Positions 34,415 to 42,970 of a stretch of 64,000 bases of DNA are shown piece after piece (within the stretch, counting starts at the first letter, position 1; each line of letters begins with the position of its first letter). Made by a program: the position numbers and the translations under genes. The stretch is from Sphingobacterium paludis (GTDB lineage Bacteria > Bacteroidota > Bacteroidia > Sphingobacteriales > Sphingobacteriaceae): the NCBI RefSeq assembly GCF_004364125.1, contig NZ_SNZV01000004.1, positions 248,001-312,000 on the forward strand. Direction: 5' to 3'. Under the pieces are notes generated by a model. That model saw nothing but the letters and a program-made list of their open reading frames with translations. It ran no database searches and was not told the DNA's origin.

Positions 34415-34498
34415 CTACTAAGTACTATCTACTAAGTACTATCTACTAAGTACTATCTACTAAGTACTATCTACTAAGTACTATCTACTAAAATCTAT
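34415..34498. repeat. Tandem array of a 14-bp unit
   Basis: Five perfect copies of CTACTAAGTACTAT (34415-34484) plus a degenerate sixth. Each unit is two related heptamers. Confidence 0.9.
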
Positions 34499-34515
34499 TC
34501 GCATTACGCAGTACT

Positions 34516-36072
34516 TTATTTTGGCGTATAGACCGCATAGGGGATAATCATTTCTTCCATGGATATGCCGCCATGTTGAAAGGTGCCGTTATAATAGTTC
34601 GAAAAATGATTGTAATTATTGGGATACACGAAGAAGTAGTCATCCTTTGAAAAGACAAATGAAGAGCTGACGTGTAATTTTGGGAGTTGCGCATCATTCG
34701 GATTTTTGATGACAAACACTTCTTTGTTATTGTAATTGAGGTTTTTTCCCTGCTTATAACGCAGATTTGTGTTGGTATTCCTGTCGCCAATTATTTTGCT
34801 TGGGCGTTTCACGCGGATCGTCCCATGATCGGTGGTGATAATAACTTTAACATTGCGTTGGGCAAGCCATTTAAGGGTGTCCAGTAGGGGAGAATGTTCA
34901 AACCAAGAAAGCGTTAGTGAGCGATAAGCGCTTTCATCGTTGGCCAGTTCTCGTATCATGGCCATGTCGGTGCGTGCATGAGATAACATATCGACAAAGT
35001 TATAAACCAAGACATTCAAGTCATTCTGCATCAGATTGTTTAGCGAGTCCACAATATCCCGCCCTTGGTCGAGCGTTAAGATTTTGTGGTAGGAATGCTT
35101 AATTTCCCGGCGATAGAGGCGCGTGATCTGATCCGCTAAAAATTTATCCTCGTTAAGGTTTTTTCCGCCTTCTTCATCGTCATTTTGCCAAAGGTCCGGA
35201 AAACGGCGCTCCATCTCCAAAGGCGTTAGTCCGCTGAAGATCGCATTTCGCGCATACTGCGTGGCAGTAGGAAGGATGCTGAAATAGGCGTCCTCCTCTT
35301 CGAGCCTGTAATAGTCGGTAATGACATCATTTATAATCTTCCACTGATCATAGCGAAGGTTGTCGATCAAGAAGAAAAACGTAGGCTTATCTGCTTCCAA
35401 TGCAGGAAAGACCTTCTTTTTAAATAGCTGATGCGATTGGATAGGTCCATCTTCTTTATTTTGGATCCAATTGAGGTAGTTTTTCTCTACAAATTTCGAA
35501 AACAAGCTATTCGCATCCGACTTTTGCATGGTGAGTATTTCGTGCATGCCGGCGTCTTCCAGCTTTTGTAGCGATAGCTCCCAGTAGATCAGTTTCCGAT
35601 AAGCGTCCGTCCATTGTCTATGATCGAGGTCATCGTTTATGGTCATCCCTAAATTTCTGAACTCTTGTTGGTAAGCCATGGATGTTTTCTCGCTGACTAG
35701 CCTTTTGATTTCTGTGAACTTTTTAATTGTCAGGAGGATTTGTTTTGGATTCACCGGCTTGATCAAGTAGTCGTCAATCTTAGATCCGATAGCATCTTCC
35801 ATCAAATGTTCTTCTTCGTTTTTCGTAACCAGCACCGTGGGGATGGTCGGATTGATGGTTTTGAGAATCGCTAGGGTCTCGAGACCCGTCTTTCCGGGCA
35901 TATTCTCATCTAAAAACACAAGATCAAAAGGCTCGCTTTGGAAGGCTTCCACGGCATCATTCCCATTGTTTACCGTTCTGACCCGGTAACCCTTTGCTTC
36001 CAAAAGCATGACGTGCGGTCTTAAGAACTCGATTTCATCATCAGCCCAGAGTATATGTATTTTATTGATCAT
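34516..36072 (-). CDS. porX: T9SS response regulator PorX (receiver + PglZ domain)
   Basis: A 518-residue protein, start ATG 36072 (MINKIHILWADDE); 25 codons upstream are open but unlike the family. The receiver domain (1-120) has WADDE, the phosphate-accepting Asp55 in VFLDENMPG and the lysine in DDYLIKPVNP. A linker follows, then a PglZ/alkaline-phosphatase-superfamily domain with FFFLIDNLRYDQW and IITTDHGTIRVKRP (metal ligands). PorX works with the kinase PorY and sigma factor SigP to turn on type IX secretion genes. PorY is not in the window. It is divergent from the HD-domain gene. Confidence 0.95.
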   Translation of the reverse strand: MINKIHILWADDEIEFLRPHVMLLEAKGYRVRTVNNGNDAVEAFQSEPFDLVFLDENMPGKTGLETLAILKTINPTIPTVLVTKNEEEHLMEDAIGSKIDDYLIKPVNPKQILLTIKKFTEIKRLVSEKTSMAYQQEFRNLGMTINDDLDHRQWTDAYRKLIYWELSLQKLEDAGMHEILTMQKSDANSLFSKFVEKNYLNWIQNKEDGPIQSHQLFKKKVFPALEADKPTFFFLIDNLRYDQWKIINDVITDYYRLEEEDAYFSILPTATQYARNAIFSGLTPLEMERRFPDLWQNDDEEGGKNLNEDKFLADQITRLYRREIKHSYHKILTLDQGRDIVDSLNNLMQNDLNVLVYNFVDMLSHARTDMAMIRELANDESAYRSLTLSWFEHSPLLDTLKWLAQRNVKVIITTDHGTIRVKRPSKIIGDRNTNTNLRYKQGKNLNYNNKEVFVIKNPNDAQLPKLHVSSSFVFSKDDYFFVYPNNYNHFSNYYNGTFQHGGISMEEMIIPYAVYTPK

Positions 36073-36206
36073 GTATGTCTTTTTAAAATGTAAAGGAGGA
36101 ATTTGCCGATGGCGATGCGCCCACAACCTGTTTAATGAACCGTTCACAAAATAGCCAAATATGGCACCACAGCTTTTATTTTAACATTAATTAACTTCAT
36201 TCTGCT

Positions 36207-36214
36207 TATCTTTG
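36207..36214 (+). promoter_or_regulatory. Bacteroidota -7 element before the HD-lpx operon
   Basis: TATCTTTG followed by CG, a frequent form of TAnnTTTG. No clear -33 box. It lies 72 bp before the TTG start at 36287. Confidence 0.45.
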
Positions 36215-36286
36215 CGCTAATTTAGGCGAAGAATAAAGAGGAATTTAGCGCTATCAACAGTAATTATAGTAAAAAGTTGCATAAAA

Positions 36287-37531
36287 TTGAATAAGAAAAA
36301 AATAATTAACGACCCAGTCTACGGATTTGTTTCAATTCCGTCGGCGTTTATTTTCGATCTTATTCAACATCCTTTTTTACAGCGATTACGTTATATTAAA
36401 CAAGTCAGCATGACGCATTTGGTCTATCCAGGTGCGCTGCACACGCGCTTCCAACATGTCGTCGGTGCCATGCACCTAACCTGTTTGGCTATCGATACGC
36501 TTCGTACCAAAGATGTTTATATCAGTGCCGAGGAGGAGGAAGCTACGTTAGCAGCGATTCTGCTGCACGACGTTGGCCACGGCCCGTTTTCACACTCGCT
36601 GGAACATACACTTATCGAAGGTGTTTCCCACGAAATGATTTCTGCACTGCTGATGGACAAACTTAACGACCAATTTAAAGGTCGCTTGAGCTTGGCCATT
36701 ACGATTTTCAACAACGAATATCCACGACAGTTCTTTCACCAATTGATATCCAGCCAGCTGGATACCGATAGAATGGATTACCTCAATCGGGATAGTTTCT
36801 TTACAGGTGTTTCGGAAGGCGTGATTTCTTTTGATCGAATCATCAAAATGTTGAACGTCAAGGATGAAAATTTGGTGGTCGAAGTGAAGGGGATCTATTC
36901 CGTGGAGAAGTTCTTGATTGCGCGGAGGTTGATGTACTGGCAGGTCTATCTGCATAAAACAGTAATCGGCGCCGAGCAGATGCTCATTAAGATTCTGTAT
37001 CGGGCCAAAGAACTTAGCATGCAGGGCGAGCCTTTGTTTGCAACAAAGGCCCTTCGGCATTTTCTGCAAAATAAAATTGATATCCATAACTTTTTGGATA
37101 TACCGGATCATTTGATCTGGTTTACGCGGCTGGACGATACCGATATTATGTCTGCAGTGAAAGATTGGGTGTATGCGGATGATAAAATACTGCAAACGCT
37201 TTGCCGAAAGCTAATGAACAGAGACCTCCTGCGCACCGAATTGCGAAGCATGCCCTATTCTCGGGAGGAAATTTCACTGTTGAAAGAAAAAGTCAAAGCC
37301 CATTTTGAATTAAATGACACAGAGGTGGATTACTTCGTTTACGAACAAACCATTCAGAATAGCGCCTACGATGCGCGTTACAATAACATAAAAATTCTGA
37401 ACAAAATGGGTAGTGTTCAGGATATTACTGAAGCATCTGACCTTTCCAATTTAGAAGCGTTGGCAAAGCGCGTGGAGAAATATGCCATTTCGTATCCGAA
37501 GGAAATAGGTTTCCCAGGGTATGAAGGTTAA
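36287..37531 (+). CDS. HD-domain phosphohydrolase
   Basis: A 414-residue protein. Start is TTG 36287, since the conserved N-terminus (KIINDPVYGFVSIP) begins right after it and the first in-frame ATG is about 41 codons later. HD metal ligands are seen in HTRFQHVVGAMHL, LLHDVGHGPFSHSLEH and SSQLDTDRMDYLNRDS. This is the dGTPase-like HD family; the natural substrate in Bacteroidota is not established. It stands immediately upstream of lpxD (43 bp) and probably shares the lipid A operon transcript. Confidence 0.9.
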   Translation: MNKKKIINDPVYGFVSIPSAFIFDLIQHPFLQRLRYIKQVSMTHLVYPGALHTRFQHVVGAMHLTCLAIDTLRTKDVYISAEEEEATLAAILLHDVGHGPFSHSLEHTLIEGVSHEMISALLMDKLNDQFKGRLSLAITIFNNEYPRQFFHQLISSQLDTDRMDYLNRDSFFTGVSEGVISFDRIIKMLNVKDENLVVEVKGIYSVEKFLIARRLMYWQVYLHKTVIGAEQMLIKILYRAKELSMQGEPLFATKALRHFLQNKIDIHNFLDIPDHLIWFTRLDDTDIMSAVKDWVYADDKILQTLCRKLMNRDLLRTELRSMPYSREEISLLKEKVKAHFELNDTEVDYFVYEQTIQNSAYDARYNNIKILNKMGSVQDITEASDLSNLEALAKRVEKYAISYPKEIGFPGYEG

Positions 37532-37574
37532 CAAAAGGGTAAAAATTAATTAAGAAAAAGTATACATTTGTAAG

Positions 37575-38627
37575 ATGCAATTTACTGCAAATCAAATAGC
37601 AACATTACTAGGCGGGTACGTAGAAGGGAATCCTGATGTTACTGTAAATCAGTTGGCTAAGATCGAGGAAGGCACTGTTGGTTCCTTAGCTTTTCTATCC
37701 AATCCGAAATACGAGCAATTTCTGTACGAGACGAGCGCCTCAGCGGTGATCGTTAATGAAGACTTGCAACTTCAAAAGGATGTAAACACGACGTTGATTC
37801 GCGTGAAAGATGCTTACTTAGCTTTTTCCGAGTTATTGAAAATCTATCATAAACTTCGCAACGAACGAAACGGCGTAGAAGAACCATCTTACGTGCATGA
37901 AACGGTTACTACCGGTGCTGATTTTTATCTGGGTGCATTTTCCTACATAGGGCGTGATGTAAAGATTGGCGATGGTGTGAAGATCTATCCACAGGTTTAT
38001 ATCGGTGATGGTGTTACCATTGGTGATTATACCGTGATATTTCCGGGCGTAAAAATCTATTACGATTGTCGGATAGGGCAAAACGTAGTGCTACACAGCG
38101 GTGTGGTGGTCGGCAGCGACGGCTTTGGTTTTGCTCCTCAAAAAGATGGTACGTATAATAAAGTGCCGCAGATAGGCAACGTGATTATCCACGATGATGT
38201 GGAAATCGGTGCCAACACGGTTATCGACCGAGCGACGCTAGGATCTACGGTCATTCGGCAAGGAGTTAAGCTTGATAATTTAATACAGGTGGCACATAAC
38301 GTAGAGATCGGAACGAATACAGTAGTGGCAGCGCAAACTGGTATTTCCGGCAGTACAAAGGTGGGCGAAAAAGTGGTGCTAGGCGGGCAAGTTGGCATTG
38401 TCGGGCATATACACATTGCAGCAGGCTCTCAAGTACAAGCACAATCGGGAATCAATCGATCCATTGATCAAGAAAATAAAAAATGGGGCGGTTCACCAGC
38501 TATGCCCTACAACAGTAATTTACGCTCGCAAGTTTTGTACAGTAAATTACCCGCGCTGGAACGCCGCTTAGCGGAGTTGGAGGCAAGACTAAAGACGCTG
38601 GACGACGGCGATAATTTTGCTAAATAG
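37575..38627 (+). CDS. lpxD: UDP-3-O-acylglucosamine N-acyltransferase
   Basis: A 350-residue lipid A enzyme adding the N-linked acyl chain. An N-terminal uridine-binding domain (IATLLGGYVEGNPDVTVNQL, then LAFLSNPKYEQFLYE) is followed by a left-handed beta-helix of hexapeptide repeats (IGDGVKIYPQVYIGDGVTIG) and a C-terminal helix. The catalytic histidine region is LIQVAHNVEIG. It is followed after 3 bp by lpxC/fabZ and then lpxA, a classical lipid A operon. A TACATTTG -7-like box at 37563 sits unusually close to the start. Confidence 0.97.
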   Translation: MQFTANQIATLLGGYVEGNPDVTVNQLAKIEEGTVGSLAFLSNPKYEQFLYETSASAVIVNEDLQLQKDVNTTLIRVKDAYLAFSELLKIYHKLRNERNGVEEPSYVHETVTTGADFYLGAFSYIGRDVKIGDGVKIYPQVYIGDGVTIGDYTVIFPGVKIYYDCRIGQNVVLHSGVVVGSDGFGFAPQKDGTYNKVPQIGNVIIHDDVEIGANTVIDRATLGSTVIRQGVKLDNLIQVAHNVEIGTNTVVAAQTGISGSTKVGEKVVLGGQVGIVGHIHIAAGSQVQAQSGINRSIDQENKKWGGSPAMPYNSNLRSQVLYSKLPALERRLAELEARLKTLDDGDNFAK

Positions 38628-38630
38628 TTT

Positions 38631-40037
38631 ATGTTAGATATGAATGTGAAACAAAGGACAATTCAGTCCGAAATAGCTATATCAGGAATAGGACTACACA
38701 CGGGTGAAATCGTGAATATGACTATCAAACCTGCTGCAGAATTCCATTGGTATAAGTTTAAAAGGGTGGATTTGGATGGGCAACCTGTTGTGGCGGTCGA
38801 TGCGGATAACGTATCAGATACCTCCAGAGGTACCACCATTTCACAAAATGGAGCTACTGTAAGCACCATAGAACATTTGATGGCCGCGTTTGTGGGCTTG
38901 CAAATCGATAATGTGCTTATCGAAATCGATGGTCCTGAGGTTCCTATATTGGATGGCAGCTCGAGGATCTATGTGGAGAAGCTGCTGGAGATTGGCTTCG
39001 TCGATCAGGAAGCTGACCGCGATTATTATGAGATCAAAGATAATGTAGCTTACGTGGAGAAAGACCGTAAGGTCGAGATCATTGCCATGCCCTTGGATGG
39101 GTATAGATTAACGTGTATGATCGACTTCAACTCATCGGTCTTAGGAAGTCAGCACGCATCGATCAGTAATATTTCCGAGTTTCGCGCGGAAATTGCTTCC
39201 TCACGCACATTTTGTTTTCTGCACGAGTTGGAAAGCTTGCTGAATCACAACTTGATAAAGGGTGGCGATCTATCCAATGCCATTGTGATCGTGGATAAAG
39301 AGGTAAGCAAGGATGAGCTGGATAAGCTATCTGGTTTATTCAATAAGACAGTTGAAGTGGCGAATGAAGGTATTCTGAACAACATCCAATTACGCTATCA
39401 AAACGAGCCGGCACGACATAAATTGCTAGACATGATCGGCGATTTAGCCTTAGTCGGTCGTCCATTGAAGGGGCATATTATGGCTGCACGGCCAGGTCAC
39501 GCAGCAAATGCTGCTTTTGCGAAAAAGATCAAAGCGCAAATGAGGAGAGATAAGAACCGCAAAAATATGAAGGTGTACGATCCGAATACGACGCCGGTGT
39601 ACGATACGGTACAGATTATGAATATTTTGCCACACCGTCCGCCATTCCTAATGATCGATAAGATATTGGAACTGTCGGACACCCATGTTGTGGGCTTGAA
39701 GAATGTGACCATGAATGAGGATTTCTTTACCGGTCACTTTCCTGGTTCTCCCGTTTTTCCGGGCGTGCTGCAGATTGAAGCGATGGCCCAAACAGGCGGG
39801 ATCTTAGTGCTAAACACCGTTCCTGATCCAGAAAATTGGTTGACATTGTTCCTAAAAATAGAAAACGCTCGTTTTAAAAATCAGGTGACACCGGGCGATA
39901 CGATCATTTTCAACTGTGAATTGTTGGAACCCATCCGCCGGGGTATAGCCCGTATGAAAACTGTCAGTATGGTGGGCGATAAGGTAGTGAGTGAGGCCGA
40001 ACTGATGGCTCAAATTGTAAAAGTAAAAGGTAATTAA
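38631..40037 (+). CDS. lpxC/fabZ: Bifunctional UDP-3-O-acyl-GlcNAc deacetylase / 3-hydroxyacyl-ACP dehydratase
   Basis: A 468-residue fusion typical of Bacteroidota. LpxC (about 1-310): zinc ligands in STIEHLMAAF and RHKLLDMIGDLAL, plus the PILDGSS loop and the catalytic histidine in GHIMAARPGHAAN. FabZ (about 325-465): HRPPFLMIDKILE, catalytic His/Glu in GHFPGSPVFPGVLQIEAMAQ. It catalyses the committed step of lipid A synthesis and dehydrates 3-hydroxyacyl-ACP, which competes for the same acyl precursor; the fusion links the two fluxes. It lies between lpxD and lpxA with 1-3 bp gaps. Confidence 0.97.
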   Translation: MLDMNVKQRTIQSEIAISGIGLHTGEIVNMTIKPAAEFHWYKFKRVDLDGQPVVAVDADNVSDTSRGTTISQNGATVSTIEHLMAAFVGLQIDNVLIEIDGPEVPILDGSSRIYVEKLLEIGFVDQEADRDYYEIKDNVAYVEKDRKVEIIAMPLDGYRLTCMIDFNSSVLGSQHASISNISEFRAEIASSRTFCFLHELESLLNHNLIKGGDLSNAIVIVDKEVSKDELDKLSGLFNKTVEVANEGILNNIQLRYQNEPARHKLLDMIGDLALVGRPLKGHIMAARPGHAANAAFAKKIKAQMRRDKNRKNMKVYDPNTTPVYDTVQIMNILPHRPPFLMIDKILELSDTHVVGLKNVTMNEDFFTGHFPGSPVFPGVLQIEAMAQTGGILVLNTVPDPENWLTLFLKIENARFKNQVTPGDTIIFNCELLEPIRRGIARMKTVSMVGDKVVSEAELMAQIVKVKGN

Positions 40038-40038
40038 C

Positions 40039-40836
40039 ATGATACAACCGTTATCATATATACATCCTGAAGCTAAAATAGCTCAGAATGTGGTTGTCGA
40101 ACCATTCACAACCATCTACAAGGACGTTGAGATTGGAGAAGGTACGTGGATAGGGTCCAATGTAACGATAATGAATGGTGCGCGAATAGGGAAAAATTGC
40201 CGCATATTCCCAGGAGCAGTGATTTCCGGTGAACCGCAAGATCTGAAGTTCGAGGGGGAAGTGACGACCGTGGAAATTGGCGATAATACAACCATTCGTG
40301 AGTGTGTCACGATCAACAGAGGAACCAAAGACCGGTATAAAACCGTGATCGGAAAAAATTGCCTGATACAGGCCTACAGCCATATCGCGCATGACTGTTT
40401 TGTGGGTGACAATTGTATTTTCTCTAACTCCAGCACGCTGGCGGGCCATATTACGGTAGGTGATTATGTGGTGTTGGCGGGCATGGTTGCCGTTCACCAG
40501 TTTTGTCAGATAGGCTCTCATGCCTTTGTAACCGGAGGTACATTGGTTCGAAAAGATGTTCCGCCTTTTATCAAGGCAGCACGTGAGCCCATCTCTTACG
40601 CGGGGATCAACTCGGTTGGACTTCGCCGACGGGGCTTCACGGCCGAGCAGATAACCGAAATTCAAGATATCTATCGGGTTCTTTTCGTACAGAACCGTAA
40701 CCTCACGAAGGCGTTAGATCTTATCGAAGCGGAGTTTGCGCCAACAGAGCTACGCGATGAAATTTTGTCGTTTGTGCGAAATTCCAACCGCGGGGTGATC
40801 AAAGGATTTAATCAAGGTCGTATATCCACACTTTAA
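40039..40836 (+). CDS. lpxA: UDP-N-acetylglucosamine O-acyltransferase
   Basis: A 265-residue left-handed beta-helix acyltransferase that starts lipid A synthesis by moving a 3-hydroxyacyl chain from ACP to UDP-GlcNAc. Hexapeptide repeats IGSNVTIMNGARIGKNCRI, catalytic histidine in AYSHIAHDCFVGDNC, and the GMVAVHQFCQIGSHA and GLRRRGFTAEQ motifs are present. Length equals the family norm. It starts 1 bp after lpxC/fabZ and is the last lpx gene here; lpxB and lpxK are elsewhere. Confidence 0.97.
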   Translation: MIQPLSYIHPEAKIAQNVVVEPFTTIYKDVEIGEGTWIGSNVTIMNGARIGKNCRIFPGAVISGEPQDLKFEGEVTTVEIGDNTTIRECVTINRGTKDRYKTVIGKNCLIQAYSHIAHDCFVGDNCIFSNSSTLAGHITVGDYVVLAGMVAVHQFCQIGSHAFVTGGTLVRKDVPPFIKAAREPISYAGINSVGLRRRGFTAEQITEIQDIYRVLFVQNRNLTKALDLIEAEFAPTELRDEILSFVRNSNRGVIKGFNQGRISTL

Positions 40837-40849
40837 TACTTCACGTTTA

Positions 40850-41473
40850 TTGAGTATAACTTTACAAGACTTAGGCAGACGGTATAACAGGGAGTGGATA
40901 TTCCGCCATATTGATTATACCTTATCATTTGGGAAGAAATATGCTGTCCTTGGGCCAAATGGCTCTGGGAAATCAACCCTGTTGAAAATTATAGCGTCAA
41001 GCCTCTCGCCAAGTGAAGGCCAAATCCTATACAAAAACAGGGATGGAGCAGCCATAGAGATCGATAAGGTTTTTCAAGACATTACGATAGCTGCGCCCTA
41101 TGTAGAGCTGCTCGAGGAGTTTACCCTACGTGAAATGATTGCTTTTCATTTCAAATTCAAACCGTTTCTGCAGGGCTTTACGGCAGATCGCGTCATCGAC
41201 TTCCTACAACTAGGGAAGGCTATAGATAAAGAAATTCGTTATTTTTCCTCAGGCATGAAGCAACGTGTCAAGCTGGCATTAGCTTGCTGTGCCGGCAACC
41301 CCCTTGTTCTTCTCGATGAACCAACCAGCAACTTGGATGCTGCCGGCGAAGCGTGGTATCTAAATCTTATACAGGAAACTATGGGGTCGGAAAGAATGTT
41401 GATTATCGGTTCCAATCAGGAACGGGAGTATGCCTTTTGTGATGAATCGCTTAACATCCTCGCGTATAAATAG
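40850..41473 (+). CDS. ABC transporter ATPase subunit
   Basis: A 207-residue ATPase starting at TTG 40850, 13 bp after lpxA; no ATG precedes Walker A. Walker A GPNGSGKST, Q-loop KVFQDITIAAP, signature FSSGMKQRVKLA (degenerate form of LSGGQ), Walker B LVLLDEPTSNLDAAG. It is a short, single-domain ATPase without a permease gene in this window. Its position at the end of the lpx operon is suggestive of an envelope role, but it is too short and generic to call LptB. Confidence 0.88.
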   Translation: MSITLQDLGRRYNREWIFRHIDYTLSFGKKYAVLGPNGSGKSTLLKIIASSLSPSEGQILYKNRDGAAIEIDKVFQDITIAAPYVELLEEFTLREMIAFHFKFKPFLQGFTADRVIDFLQLGKAIDKEIRYFSSGMKQRVKLALACCAGNPLVLLDEPTSNLDAAGEAWYLNLIQETMGSERMLIIGSNQEREYAFCDESLNILAYK

Positions 41474-41504
41474 TCAGCAGATTTTTTTTAAACCTTATAT
41501 TTTG

Positions 41505-41512
41505 TAGTTTTG
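41505..41512 (+). promoter_or_regulatory. Bacteroidota -7 element before efp
   Basis: TAGTTTTG matches TAnnTTTG; TTTT lies at the -33 distance (19-bp spacer). It is 25 bp before the efp start. Confidence 0.5.
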
Positions 41513-41536
41513 TAATCAAAATTCAAAGATATTGTT

Positions 41537-42097
41537 ATGTCAAAAGCATCTGAAGTAAAATCAGGAAATATACTACGTTTTAACGGCGAGTTAGTAGCTG
41601 TCGAGGAGTTTATTCACCGCACACCAGGAAACCTACGCGCGTTTTACCAAGCGCGTATGCGTAACATCCGGAGCGGTAAATTAGTGGAATATCGTTTCAG
41701 AACCGACGAAGACGTTGAAATCGCACGCGTGGAAACCAATGATTATCAATATCTGTATGACGAAGGCGACTTTTTTGTGGTGATGGATAATAACACGTAT
41801 GAGCAATTCAATATTCCTAAGAATCTTTTCGGGGATACAGCCCGCTTTCTAAAAGAAGGAATGAACGTTATCATTGCTTTCGAAAGTGATGAGCCTATTA
41901 TGGCGCAGGCACCGGCTACTGTGGAGCTCGAAATCACCTACACTGAACCGGCCGTAAAAGGTGATACGTCGACCAATGCCCTTAAAAGCGCAACGGTAGA
42001 AACTGGCGTAGAGATTCGCGTGCCTTTATTTATCAACCAAGGTGATAAGGTTAAAGTGGATACACGTACCGGTGACTATATCGAGCGTGTAAAGTAA
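41537..42097 (+). CDS. efp: Elongation factor P
   Basis: A 186-residue translation factor that relieves ribosome stalling at polyproline. All three domains are present: KOW-like domain I (ASEVKSGNILRFNGEL), OB domain II (YEQFNIPKNLFGDTARFLKEG) and domain III (STNALKSATVETGVEIRVPLFI). The tip loop reads RTPGNLRAF, so asparagine stands where the lysine or arginine that receives beta-lysine, rhamnose or 5-aminopentanol is found in other EF-Ps. Start ATG 41537; own promoter likely, with a strong terminator at 42123. Confidence 0.96.
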   Translation: MSKASEVKSGNILRFNGELVAVEEFIHRTPGNLRAFYQARMRNIRSGKLVEYRFRTDEDVEIARVETNDYQYLYDEGDFFVVMDNNTYEQFNIPKNLFGDTARFLKEGMNVIIAFESDEPIMAQAPATVELEITYTEPAVKGDTSTNALKSATVETGVEIRVPLFINQGDKVKVDTRTGDYIERVK

Positions 42098-42122
42098 GGA
42101 TTGAGATACTAGATTTACTATT

Positions 42123-42158
42123 CGGTCTTGTTTGCTGCTTCAGCGCAAGACCGTTTTT
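42123..42158 (+). terminator. Rho-independent terminator after efp
   Basis: Arms CGGTCTTG (42123-42130) and CAAGACCG (42146-42153), followed by TTTTTGTTT. Confidence 0.9.
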
Positions 42159-42169
42159 GTTTATAGCGG

Positions 42170-42742
42170 ATGATAAAAGCTACATTGCGACAAACGTATA
42201 AGGAGCGTAGGAAACATCTTTCGAACGATGCTATCAATAGCTTCAACGATGCGCTGCTGCTGCGTCTGCAAACCCTATCGTGGTCAAACAAGAGATACGT
42301 CCATACATTCCTACCTATCGCCCAACAGCGGGAACCTGATATGTGGCGTTTTATCGATTATCTGCAACAGCAATTTCCAGACAACAACATCGTGGTTAGC
42401 AGAGCCAATATAGCCAACTACAGCATGGAGAATTTTCTGTTTACGGATAAAATGTTGATGGAAGAAAGTGCTTGGGGTATAATAGAGCCTATCTCCGGGG
42501 AATCGGTAGACGAAAGCTTGTTGGACGCCGTTATTATTCCTTTGCTGGTGGCCGATATGAAGGGTAATAGGGTAGGATATGGCAAAGGTTTTTACGATCG
42601 GTTTCTTGCCAAGTGCCGTCCAGACTGTGTTAAAATCGGGCTTTCCTATTTCGAACCCATTCCAGAAATTACTGATGTAGGCCCTTTCGATGTTCCTTTA
42701 GATATACTGCTTACGCCGGACAACACCTATCCGTTTTTTTAA
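42170..42742 (+). CDS. 5-formyltetrahydrofolate cyclo-ligase family protein
   Basis: A 190-residue enzyme of the MTHFS family, which converts 5-formyl-THF to 5,10-methenyl-THF with ATP. Motifs: ATLRQTYKERRKHLS at the start, and the nucleotide-binding signature GNRVGYGKGFYDRFL near the C-terminus. Cytoplasmic. It begins 11 bp after the efp terminator hairpin and T-run. Its 3' side is the start of a repeat-filled spacer. Confidence 0.93.
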   Translation: MIKATLRQTYKERRKHLSNDAINSFNDALLLRLQTLSWSNKRYVHTFLPIAQQREPDMWRFIDYLQQQFPDNNIVVSRANIANYSMENFLFTDKMLMEESAWGIIEPISGESVDESLLDAVIIPLLVADMKGNRVGYGKGFYDRFLAKCRPDCVKIGLSYFEPIPEITDVGPFDVPLDILLTPDNTYPFF

Positions 42743-42781
42743 CGGTAATGCGTAGTGGGTAATGCGTAGTGCGAAAATGAG

Positions 42782-42826
42782 CGTCCTTGCGAGCCAGCGG
42801 AACGATGGCGCGGCAATCTTTCGGAT
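42782..42826 (+). repeat. REP-like palindrome, copy 4
   Basis: GTCCTTGCGAGCC at the left; differs from copies 1-2 by CATT to CCTT and by GCGGAACG. Confidence 0.8.
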
Positions 42827-42876
42827 CGGGGGTATCGAGTAGTGTGTAGTGGGTAATGTGTAGTGCGAAAATGAGC

Positions 42877-42921
42877 GTCCTTGCGAGCCAGCGGAACGAT
42901 GGCGCGGCAATCTTTCGGATC
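42877..42921 (+). repeat. REP-like palindrome, copy 5
   Basis: Same as copy 4; 95 bp downstream of it. Confidence 0.8.
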
Positions 42922-42970
42922 GGGGGTATCGAGTAGTGCGTAGTGGGTAATGTGTAGTGCGAAAATGAGC

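Larger units (their letters stand above)
34163..34515. repeat. Repeat-filled spacer between porX and tsaE
   Basis: No coding frame. Heptamer-period sequence (CTACTAA, GTACTAT, CTATATA) surrounds one inverted REP-like copy (34301) and a perfect tandem 14-mer array (34415). Confidence 0.75.

Noticed and set aside
34415-34498. Regular tandem repeats considered as a CRISPR array
   Set aside because: Units are directly adjacent with no unique spacers, and no cas genes are present; it is a simple tandem repeat.
36181-36196. Two TTAAC boxes before the HD-lpx operon considered as a second Pho-like site
   Set aside because: Only two imperfect copies at 10-bp spacing in very AT-rich DNA; likely chance.
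36590-37195. 201-codon antisense open frame opposite the HD-domain gene
   Set aside because: Explained as a shadow of the real HD gene; rich in His/Cys with no family resemblance.
40054-40665. 203-codon antisense open frame opposite lpxA
   Set aside because: The plus-strand frame encodes a complete lpxA with all family motifs; the antisense frame has no ribosome site and no recognisable domain.
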